DNA of 6,064 nt, taken from contig VBQB01000143.1 in the NCBI GenBank assembly GCA_005887855.1, positions 1 to 6,064 of the forward strand, read 5' to 3'. The stretch comes from Verrucomicrobiota bacterium (GTDB taxonomy: Bacteria; Verrucomicrobiota; Verrucomicrobiae; Chthoniobacterales; UBA10450). A model generated the notes under the pieces. It did no database searches. It was not told the origin of the DNA and saw only the letters and a list, made by a program, of their open reading frames with translations. Below, in pieces: positions 1 through 5,755 of the stretch. The first letter of the stretch is position 1; every line of letters starts with the position of its first letter. A program made the translations under genes and the position numbers.

Positions 1-260
1 CAACCGTGCAGGAAACAATCGCGGCCGGTTGTCCGATGATTATTAATCACGTTGTCTCCGGTCAGGAAGAAGGCAATGCCCGGCTGATCGTCGAAACAAA
101 CTCGGGCGTAATTGCGCATTCGCCTGCCGAGGCCGTCGCGCAAGTTCAGCGGGCGTTTGCCGACGACGCAAAACAATGGCGGGAATGGGCAGCGAATATC
201 AGCCGGTTGAGCAGACCGCGGGCATCGCTCGAAATTGCGGAGTTTTTATTGTCGATCTAA
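1..260 (+). CDS. C-terminal end of a MurG/MGDG-synthase-like GT-B glycosyltransferase (partial)
   Basis: The gene begins before the window. The first complete codon is at position 3 and the TAA stop is at 258-260, leaving about 85 residues. The visible part starts with TVQETIAAGCPMIINHVV and continues with SGQEEGNARLI. This is the C-terminal nucleotide-sugar-binding segment of the MurG / monogalactosyldiacylglycerol synthase family: a Gly/Thr-rich turn followed by E, then G-x-P, then Q-x-x-x-N. Members of this family transfer a sugar from a UDP-sugar to a lipid acceptor at the inner membrane. The QEEGN form resembles the MGDG-synthase branch more than true MurG, which usually has a DQ..NA pattern, but the acceptor cannot be told from this fragment. 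After the motif come a short helical region and an ordinary C-terminus. The 3' end overlaps convergent nagA by 15 bases. The family call is good; the substrate is unknown. Confidence 0.8.
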   Translation, partial: TVQETIAAGCPMIINHVVSGQEEGNARLIVETNSGVIAHSPAEAVAQVQRAFADDAKQWREWAANISRLSRPRASLEIAEFLLSI

Positions 261-1403
261 CGAGAAAATTTCTTCGCCGGCGGCAAACGTCCGCTGGACT
301 TCCAGCTCTGGCGAAAGAATGATCAAATCTGCGTCCGTTCCGATCGCCAATTGACCTTTCATTTTAAGACCAATCGCGCGCGCGGCATTCCTCGTCGCCA
401 TCGCGATTGCTTCGTGGAGGGGGACCTCGATATCGTTCACCAGCGTTCGGACAAGATCGATCATGCGAGACGCGCTGCCCGCCAGCGCTGAACGGTCCGC
501 CAGCAAACAAACGCCGCCTTCCACGATGCAATCATTCCCAAAGAGCGAAAATCGAGATCCATTGGGCAATCCCGCTCCCGCAGTCGCGTCGGTGACGAGG
601 CAAATTCCGGCGGCGCCTTTCGCTCGATACAACATTTTCATCAACGTCGCCGAAACGTGATGACCGTCCGCAATCAGCTCACAAAGAATTTCCGGTTCGC
701 TCAAGGCGAACTCGAGCAAACCACCAACGCGATAGATCCCGCGGCGGCGCGCGCTCGACATGCAATTAAATGTGTGCGTTACACTGCGCATCCCGCGGTC
801 GAAAGCGCCTCGGGCATTCTCGTCCCACGCATCGCTATGGCCGCCGCTCACGCTGATTCCATGCCCGTGAAAATTTTCGATTGCTTCAAGCGCTCCCGGC
901 AACTCCGGCGCGATCGTCACCCGCCTGATCACATCCGGGTGCTCAAGTAACGGCCGGATCGCGACCGGTAACGGATCTTGAACTAAATCTACGCGTTGCG
1001 CCCCGCATTTCGCTTTTGAAATAAACGGGCCTTCCACATGAACGCCGGCGATCCCGCTGATGGAAGATCGACAACTTTGGACTGCATTCAGGACGGCAAT
1101 GAGATTATCCATCGGCGCCGTCGCCGTGGTCAGCAGAAGCGAGGTGGTTCCGCCGGTCGCATGGAAACCGCAAATTGCCCGAAACGCCTCCGCCGAGGCT
1201 TCCATCGTGTCCCGACCGACCGCGCCGTGCACATGAAGATCGACAAAACCGGGCGCGAGATAGTTTCCTCCAAGATCGATAACGTCTTTTCCGCGCGCAC
1301 GCGTCTGTTCACGAATTGCCGCGATTTTTCCCTCGTTAGCAACGAGTTCGAGCCGATCGCGGATTCCATCGGAAAAAATTAAACGCGCATTCGTGAAGAT
1401 CAT
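246..1403 (-). CDS. nagA: N-acetylglucosamine-6-phosphate deacetylase
   Basis: This 385-residue protein, a normal length for NagA, is a cytosolic amidohydrolase that removes acetate from GlcNAc-6-phosphate to give GlcN-6-phosphate in amino-sugar salvage and cell-wall recycling. The amidohydrolase landmarks appear in order: LAPGFVDLHVHG with HxH at H57/H59, the metal-binding Glu in HVEGPF (E124), GGHS (H189), the metal ligand in VTHTFN (H210), the substrate-binding ADGHHV (H248/H249) and the catalytic Asp in LVTDA (D272). A short beta-sandwich portion lies at each end (residues 1-50 and about 350-385). The start is ATG at 1401-1403 and no strong Shine-Dalgarno precedes it. One oddity is the loop after E124, which reads KCGAQ where E. 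coli-type enzymes have K-K-G-x-H, so the substrate-contacting His is Gln (Q136). The gene stands alone: no nagB, nagE or nagK is in view, and its neighbour across 123 bases is divergent. Its function as a deacetylase is likely; dihydroorotase-like relatives lack this combination of motifs. Confidence 0.93.
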   Translation of the reverse strand: MIFTNARLIFSDGIRDRLELVANEGKIAAIREQTRARGKDVIDLGGNYLAPGFVDLHVHGAVGRDTMEASAEAFRAICGFHATGGTTSLLLTTATAPMDNLIAVLNAVQSCRSSISGIAGVHVEGPFISKAKCGAQRVDLVQDPLPVAIRPLLEHPDVIRRVTIAPELPGALEAIENFHGHGISVSGGHSDAWDENARGAFDRGMRSVTHTFNCMSSARRRGIYRVGGLLEFALSEPEILCELIADGHHVSATLMKMLYRAKGAAGICLVTDATAGAGLPNGSRFSLFGNDCIVEGGVCLLADRSALAGSASRMIDLVRTLVNDIEVPLHEAIAMATRNAARAIGLKMKGQLAIGTDADLIILSPELEVQRTFAAGEEIFSLDRQ

Positions 1404-1526
1404 GTAGTGGTGGGCGAGACTCCGTCGAGCGGACGAAATGTGCCAGAAAAATTCGATGCCGTTGGATCCTTCGCCTGCCTGACCTGATTGCGTTTCCTAC
1501 CTGTCGCGTCCATTTTCTGGGTGGCG
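1404..1526. promoter_or_regulatory. Divergent intergenic region between nagA and the halogenase-like gene
   Basis: These 123 bases separate two genes that are transcribed away from each other, so the promoters of both most likely lie here. Reading both strands, I find no convincing -35/-10 pair. TTGGAT at 1462-1467 on the plus strand has only a poor -10 partner (TGATTG at 1485-1490). No long inverted repeat that would suggest an operator is present. Immediately before the plus-strand ATG is a weak purine run, GGGTGG at 1520-1524 and its flank, which may act as the ribosome binding site. The regulatory role is inferred from layout alone. Confidence 0.45.
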
Positions 1527-3077
1527 ATGAATTTCGAATACGATGTCGTAATCATCGGCGGCGCGTTTTCGGGCGCTGCGACCGCGCTCATGCTCAAACG
1601 GAAACGGCCCGAAGCGCGCGTCCTGATCATCGAAAAAACAGCCGAGTTCGACCGCAAAGTTGGGGAATCGACTACCGAAGTGAGCAGTTGTTACATGACA
1701 AGAATTTTGGGGCTGACCCATTACCTCGGTCACCATCAACTGGCGAAACAGGGACTGCGTCTGTGGTTTTCAAATCGGCCCGACCAAGCGTTTGACGATT
1801 GCGTCGAGGTCGGCTCACGCTACCAAAGCCGGATGCCGACTTTTCAAGTGGACCGGGCAAAACTCGATTCACACATGCTCGAACTCGCGGTGGAAGCGGG
1901 CTGTGATCTTTGGCGTCCAGCCAAGGTAACGAAATGCGAGTTAAACGGGGCAAATGGACAAACGCTGAATGCCGTTGTCGATCTTAGCGAACGCGGCGTG
2001 GTTTGCCGTTGGGTTGTCGATGCGACAGGGCGCGCGACCATGCTCGCACGGAAGCTCGGACATCTTCGGCTAAACACCGAGCACCCCATCAATGCAGTTT
2101 GGGCCCGATTTAGCGGGGTCAAACAATGGGACAGCTACGAATGGCGAGAACGCTTTCCCGATTACGCCAACCGTTGTCGCACCAGCCGCGAATGGGCCAC
2201 CAATCATCTGTTCGGTCGCGGCTGGTGGGTCTGGATCATTCCGTTGCACGGCGGTGACGTCAGCGCCGGCATCGTTTATGACAGCCGTGTTTTCAAATTT
2301 CCGGAAGGACCGAGCTTGGGCGAACGGCTCCATACGCACATTCTCAGCAATCCGGTCGGTCGCGAAATCTTTGGCGCGGCGCGAGTGATCGAGGGCGACG
2401 TGCATGCCTTGTCGATGTTGCCCTATCACAGTGAAAGAGTTTGCGATGATGGTTGGGCCGCAGTAGGTGACGCGGCCGGGTTCATCGATCCGCTTTACAG
2501 CCCGGGTCTGGATTTTTGTTCTTACACCTCTTACTACGTGGCCGATCTGCTGGCGCGCAGCGTGGCGGGCGAAAATGTCGCGGACCGGCTTCGTTATTAC
2601 AACCAGCAGTATCCGGTCACCTATCGTTCCTGGTTCGAAAGCTTATATAAGGACAAATACTACTATATGGGCGATGCCGAGTTGATGTCGGCTGCGCTGC
2701 TGCTCGATGTAAGCAGCTATTACCTGGGCTTGGTCAGGTCGAGTTACCGCGACCCTGAGTGTGAGTTTCTCAATCTGCCGTTCGGCGGTCTCGGGGGCCG
2801 GCTCGCCGCTAGCATGATGACGTTTTACAATCGCCGTCTGGTGGCCCTTGCGAACCGGCGATGGGCGACGGGATGCTATGGCAGAGGAAACGCTGGATGG
2901 CGCGAGCTTTACGATGGATTTGTTCCGGACGCCCGCATTCGGAAGCAAATGTGGCGAGGGTTGCGGCGTTGGTGGAAATGTGAGCTTATCAATCTAGGAT
3001 TGATGTTAGGTTCACGAGCGGGCGTAGTAGCAAATCAGACTGCGGCCGCGGCTCAAACCGAGGCGTGCAAAATCTAG
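1527..3077 (+). CDS. Flavin-dependent halogenase-like FAD oxidoreductase
   Basis: This 516-residue protein begins at ATG 1527. The frame is open upstream to a TTG at 1488, but the dinucleotide-binding strand begins directly after MNFEYD, so ATG 1527 is chosen. An N-terminal FAD Rossmann fold has VVIIGGAFSGAA (residues 7-18) and the ribose-binding Glu of LIIEK (E36). Next come KVGEST (44-49), a lysine in LAKQGLRLWF (K74) that falls where flavin-dependent halogenases keep their catalytic Lys, WVVDATGRA (162-170), the halogenase signature WxWxIP as WVWIIP (234-239), and the second FAD motif GDAAGFIDPLYSPGLD (314-329). The Glu of tryptophan halogenases (PLEST) is absent; DPLYSPG resembles the variant acting on phenolic or carrier-bound substrates. 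The C-terminal 190 residues are rich in Tyr, Trp and Arg, and the basic stretch around 471-485 could lie on a membrane. No carrier protein, flavin reductase or other biosynthetic gene is adjacent. It could instead be a non-halogenating monooxygenase or reductase of the same fold. Confidence 0.82.
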   Translation: MNFEYDVVIIGGAFSGAATALMLKRKRPEARVLIIEKTAEFDRKVGESTTEVSSCYMTRILGLTHYLGHHQLAKQGLRLWFSNRPDQAFDDCVEVGSRYQSRMPTFQVDRAKLDSHMLELAVEAGCDLWRPAKVTKCELNGANGQTLNAVVDLSERGVVCRWVVDATGRATMLARKLGHLRLNTEHPINAVWARFSGVKQWDSYEWRERFPDYANRCRTSREWATNHLFGRGWWVWIIPLHGGDVSAGIVYDSRVFKFPEGPSLGERLHTHILSNPVGREIFGAARVIEGDVHALSMLPYHSERVCDDGWAAVGDAAGFIDPLYSPGLDFCSYTSYYVADLLARSVAGENVADRLRYYNQQYPVTYRSWFESLYKDKYYYMGDAELMSAALLLDVSSYYLGLVRSSYRDPECEFLNLPFGGLGGRLAASMMTFYNRRLVALANRRWATGCYGRGNAGWRELYDGFVPDARIRKQMWRGLRRWWKCELINLGLMLGSRAGVVANQTAAAAQTEACKI

Positions 3078-3186
3078 AATAAATCGACGGGATCGGCGCC
3101 CCGATTGCGGCTGAATCAGTATGAGTGACCTTCACAAGTTACTGGCGCCAAGGTTACGTCTTCACGCAATTTTCTAAGTGCGGCGA
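3078..3186. other. Convergent gap with two weak stem-loops
   Basis: These 109 bases lie between the stops of the halogenase-like gene and the prepilin peptidase, where terminators for both strands would be expected. A short stem is formed by GATCGG (3091-3096) and CCGATT (3101-3106) around a 4-base loop; its outermost pair is G-U. A second stem is formed by GTGACCTT (3125-3132) and AAGGTTAC (3150-3157) with a 17-base loop; it has 8 pairs including one G-U when read on the plus strand. Neither is followed directly by a run of T, so neither is a textbook intrinsic terminator. A run of four T lies near 3171, about 14 bases after the second stem. Confidence 0.35.
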
Positions 3187-4281
3187 CTACGGATTGAGCA
3201 ATCCGATATACCAACCCAGAAAAGCATCGCCAAAAAAGATCCAGGTTAGGGCGCCGAAAGCGAGATAAGGTCCGAAGGGCAGCTTCGCCGACCAGACGCG
3301 CTTCCCCACAACGAGCGCGATCAGTCCAACGATCGAGCCGAGGAGGGATCCCGCAAAGAGACTGAACAATACAGCGCGCCATCCCAGAAATGCACCAATC
3401 GCCGCGAGAAATTTCAAGTCGCCGCGACCCATCGCCTCGCGCGGAATCTGGAGCTCGCGCGCCACTCCCGAAATCTCTGTTACGTGATCAAGCACGAGCA
3501 CATTGCCTTCCACTCCAACGCGGTCGTAATGAAAGTCCAATGTCACACTTCCATAAGTGTGATTGTCGATCTTCGTTTCGTCACACTGGAGCAATAACCG
3601 ATCCCTTTCGCGGGCGAAATGGTCGCTCCACAAAGTTTGTTCAGTGCCAACTACAAAATCGGCGTCGTCATCGCGTTTTGTCCATATGAATGGTGTCGGT
3701 GCATCGAAACGGATTCTTTTTTTTCCGAACGCGATTTTGCCTGCTTCCAGAACAATCAAAAGCACCACGTAGCCCAGTGTAGCCGCGAGCACAGAGCGAA
3801 TGCCCGCCGCAAGCCGCGAATTCGTGTCCATCAAAGCCGGCACTGCCAGGCTGGCAACGAATCCGGCAATCATCCCGCCAATCGTTACGCGGTCTGGAAT
3901 GATGAAATGCTCGAAATCAATGAATGTCCCAGCGATAAGGAATGAAGCAAAAATCCAGTAGGCGACTGCCATTTGCCACGAAAAGCCCTGCCAGATCGCT
4001 AGGAAAAGAAGCGCCGTGAGCAATTCCACGGCAAAATAGCGAAAGGCGATTCTGCTCCCGCAATTGGCGCAGCGACCACGAAGGACGAGCCAGCTGATTA
4101 ACGGCAGATTTTGATGCCAGGGGATCGGTTTTTTGCAAGCTGGACAAAAAGAGCGGCGCGGCTCATTGACCGAGAGATCCAGGGGCAGGCGATAAATGCA
4201 GACGTTCAAAAACGAGCCGACCGCAGCGCCGAGAATGAAAGCGAATGCGCTGAAAACAAACTCGTAGGCAGGATGGTCCAC
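3187..4281 (-). CDS. Prepilin peptidase (A24 family, PilD/GspO-like) with an insert between the catalytic aspartates
   Basis: This 364-residue inner-membrane aspartyl protease cleaves, and in classical members also N-methylates, type IV pilin or type II secretion pseudopilin precursors. The N-terminal domain has GAAVGSFLNVCIYRLP (18-33) and two zinc-type pairs, CPAC (C46, C49) and CANC (C71, C74), as in bifunctional PilD. The first catalytic Asp is in TFIDFEHFIIPD (D122) and the second in the GxGDxK motif GRGDLK (D288). Several hydrophobic membrane segments surround these, at about 8-28, 84-97, 103-120, 134-150, 163-180, 303-325 and 337-353. The aspartates are 166 residues apart, against about 64 in P. 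aeruginosa PilD, because a polar segment of about 100 residues (about 186-283) is inserted. The start is GTG at 4279-4281, 4 bases after the tatC stop; no in-frame ATG lies between an upstream TGA and this codon. There is no clear Shine-Dalgarno, so translation may be coupled to tatC. No pilin gene is in view. Confidence 0.93.
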   Translation of the reverse strand: MDHPAYEFVFSAFAFILGAAVGSFLNVCIYRLPLDLSVNEPRRSFCPACKKPIPWHQNLPLISWLVLRGRCANCGSRIAFRYFAVELLTALLFLAIWQGFSWQMAVAYWIFASFLIAGTFIDFEHFIIPDRVTIGGMIAGFVASLAVPALMDTNSRLAAGIRSVLAATLGYVVLLIVLEAGKIAFGKKRIRFDAPTPFIWTKRDDDADFVVGTEQTLWSDHFARERDRLLLQCDETKIDNHTYGSVTLDFHYDRVGVEGNVLVLDHVTEISGVARELQIPREAMGRGDLKFLAAIGAFLGWRAVLFSLFAGSLLGSIVGLIALVVGKRVWSAKLPFGPYLAFGALTWIFFGDAFLGWYIGLLNP

Positions 4282-4285
4282 GCGA

Positions 4286-5068
4286 TCAGACGGCGATTGA
4301 TGTCGATCTGCGGCGCTCCATCAGCCACGCAATCCAGATGCAGCTTTCGTAAAGGAGACACATCGGAAGTCCCATCGCGATCAACGTCAGGATGTCCGGC
4401 GTCGGCGTGATGATCGTGGCCAGGATAAAAATGAGCACGATCGCGTAAGGGCGGGTGCGCGCCATGAATCTGTACGTGATTAATCCGAAGCGCACGAGGG
4501 CGAGCACTACCACCGGTAATTCGAAAGCGAGACCGAAACCGATCGTGAACCGCGTCGCAAAAGAATAATACTGCTGCACCGTCCACGTCGGTGTCCAACC
4601 GAGCGACTCGGTGTCGCGGAAGAAGAAGAGAATCGTCTTGGGCAACAACCAGAAATAGCAAACGAACACGCCAAGGAGAAATAGCGCGAAGCTCACGAAG
4701 ATGGCGGGGAGCAAAAAGCGCTTCTCCACCGTGGTAAGCGCGGGCAGAACAAATTCCGCCAAAAAATAGAGGAGGAGCGGAAAGGAAATAACGATGCCGG
4801 CGTAAAACGCCAGGTGAAACGAGATCACGATCGAGTCCGTGATGCCAAGCGCTTTGAGCGCACCGATCTGCGGACCCACGTCGCGCAATGGTGCCTGCAT
4901 CACACGCACGAGTCCCGACCGAAAGGCAAAGCAAATGATCATCGCGACGACGAGCGTGATCGCCATCTTCACGATGGTCCATCGCAAGTCTTCCAGATGC
5001 TCGAGAAACGGCTTTGAAGTTTCGCTCTCCGGTAGCTCGCGAAATTTGAAAATGTCTCGTAGCGCCAT
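4286..5068 (-). CDS. tatC: Twin-arginine translocase subunit TatC
   Basis: This 260-residue polytopic inner-membrane protein is the Tat component that recognises twin-arginine signal peptides and, with TatA/TatB, exports folded proteins. The N-terminal cytosolic signature FLEHLEDLRW (21-30) is present, followed by about six hydrophobic segments. The signal-peptide-binding pair equivalent to E. coli F94 and E103 is seen as F106 (EFVLPAL) and E115 (VEKR), with the same 9-residue spacing. The conserved late Asp in TPTPDILT (D225) and the following PMCLLYE segment are also typical. The Glu of the usual HLxELR (E. coli E15) is Asp here (D27). The start is ATG at 5066-5068, 16 bases after the Nudix stop; a GTG at 5131 is in frame but would add 21 residues overlapping the Nudix gene and unlike TatC. 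The C-terminus MERRRSTSIAV is short and basic. tatA and tatB are not in the window. Its downstream partner is the prepilin peptidase. Confidence 0.95.
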   Translation of the reverse strand: MALRDIFKFRELPESETSKPFLEHLEDLRWTIVKMAITLVVAMIICFAFRSGLVRVMQAPLRDVGPQIGALKALGITDSIVISFHLAFYAGIVISFPLLLYFLAEFVLPALTTVEKRFLLPAIFVSFALFLLGVFVCYFWLLPKTILFFFRDTESLGWTPTWTVQQYYSFATRFTIGFGLAFELPVVVLALVRFGLITYRFMARTRPYAIVLIFILATIITPTPDILTLIAMGLPMCLLYESCIWIAWLMERRRSTSIAV

Positions 5069-5084
5069 TTGAATCGACAGTCTC

Positions 5085-5696
5085 TCAATGCCGGTCAAGG
5101 GACAGAAAACCACGTACCGCGAGCCGCGCACACATGCTCAAGGTGTTTGCATCCCGAATTTCATTCTCAGCGATCATGCGGCGCAGCTCTTCTATGCCAA
5201 ATTCGCGGCAATCGAGAATCGCTTCCCCTTCGTCGCACGCGGATGCCTCTCTGCAGCGCTTAACCGGACGCGCCAGAAAAAAGTAACCGTGTTCGTCACT
5301 GAAACCGGGCGACGAAAAATAATGACCGAGCGCAGTGAGTTCGCCGCCCTTGGCTAGTTCATAACCAGCCTCCTCACGAAGTTCGCGGACGGCGACCGCT
5401 TCGATTTCTTTCTGATCTGGCTCGGGCAAGTTATCGATCTGACCGGAGGGCATTTCCCAAATCGCCGCGCGAATCGGTACGCGTTCCTGCCGGATGAGAA
5501 CGATTTTTCCGTCAGGGGTTATGGGCGCAATGATGACGGCTGCTTTTCGGTGCACCACCGTCCAAGCCCGCGGTCGCGAACGCGCCGGGGTTCGCACCTG
5601 ATCGGTCACGACCTCGACATGAGTGTTCGCAAAATGCCGATCGCTCGAAACCGTTTCCCAGCCATCGCCATCGCGCACAAGATTGCTCCGCTTCAC
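5085..5696 (-). CDS. Nudix hydrolase, ADP-ribose pyrophosphatase-like
   Basis: This is a 203-residue protein if translated from GTG 5694-5696; the reading frame has no ATG between the upstream gene's stop and the conserved domain. It likely hydrolyses a nucleoside diphosphate linked to another moiety, with ADP-ribose or a nucleotide sugar the best guess. The N-terminal part (about 12-50, WETVSSDRHFANTHVEV onward) matches the leading strands of ADPR-type Nudix enzymes. The Nudix box runs from G85 in MPSGQIDNL to Y112 in RELREEAGY, with R104, E105, E108 and E109 intact. The first half of the box is longer than the usual G-x5-E-x7-RE: 18 residues rather than 13 lie between G and RE. SSPGFSDE (128-135) is the downstream feature of ADP-ribose pyrophosphatases. 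The gene ends 16 bases before tatC. The start is uncertain: a second GTG six codons further in is possible, and no good Shine-Dalgarno is seen for either. Confidence 0.85.
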   Translation of the reverse strand: MKRSNLVRDGDGWETVSSDRHFANTHVEVVTDQVRTPARSRPRAWTVVHRKAAVIIAPITPDGKIVLIRQERVPIRAAIWEMPSGQIDNLPEPDQKEIEAVAVRELREEAGYELAKGGELTALGHYFSSPGFSDEHGYFFLARPVKRCREASACDEGEAILDCREFGIEELRRMIAENEIRDANTLSMCARLAVRGFLSLDRH

Positions 5697-5712
5697 GTCG
5701 GCAAGTGTAGCG

Positions 5713-5730
5713 GCCGCTGTCCTCAGCGGC
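5713..5730 (-). repeat. Perfect stem-loop upstream of the Nudix gene
   Basis: A 7-bp perfect inverted repeat, GCCGCTG / CAGCGGC, has a 4-base loop that reads AGGA on the transcript (minus) strand. It lies wholly in the gap between the MBL stop and the Nudix start, 16 bases before the GTG. There is no trailing T-run, so it is not a standard intrinsic terminator. The purine-rich loop resembles a Shine-Dalgarno core but is 23 bases from the GTG, too far for normal use. It may affect transcript stability or translation initiation. Confidence 0.55.
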
Positions 5731-5735
5731 AAACT

Positions 5736-5753
5736 GCGCGTGAAGACACGCGC
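5736..5753 (-). repeat. Second perfect stem-loop, directly after the MBL hydrolase stop
   Basis: A 7-bp perfect inverted repeat, GCGCGTG / CACGCGC, has a 4-base loop that reads TCTT on the transcript strand. It starts 2 bases after the MBL gene's TAG stop. It is followed by AGTTTG, whose three T are too few for a strong intrinsic terminator, though partial attenuation between the MBL gene and the Nudix gene is possible. It sits 5 bases from the other stem-loop and has the same stem and loop sizes. Confidence 0.55.
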
Positions 5754-5755
5754 AT

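Noticed and set aside
657..1382. Plus-strand open frames opposite nagA (657-950 and 1038-1382).
   Set aside because: They lie entirely antisense to a well-supported gene and encode low-complexity, basic sequence with no recognisable motif.
1431..1446. A sigma-54-like CTGGCAC element on the minus strand upstream of nagA.
   Set aside because: The -24 half matches, but the expected TTGC half at -12 is absent, so it is probably chance.
1488..1526. TTG start giving 13 extra residues on the halogenase-like protein.
   Set aside because: The ATG at 1527 stands directly before the FAD-binding strand, as is usual for the family, and the extra residues look like non-coding sequence.
2070..2429. A 119-codon minus-strand open frame inside the halogenase-like gene.
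   Set aside because: It is antisense to conserved coding sequence, with no ribosome binding site or family pattern.
4206..4982. A 258-codon open frame on the minus strand.
   Set aside because: It is an alternate frame of tatC running into the prepilin peptidase. Its composition is Arg/His-rich and lacks membrane or domain patterns, whereas the tatC frame is unmistakable.
5069..5131. GTG start for TatC at 5131.
   Set aside because: It would overlap the Nudix gene by 47 bases and add an N-terminus unlike TatC, while ATG 5068 has family-like residues and normal operon spacing.
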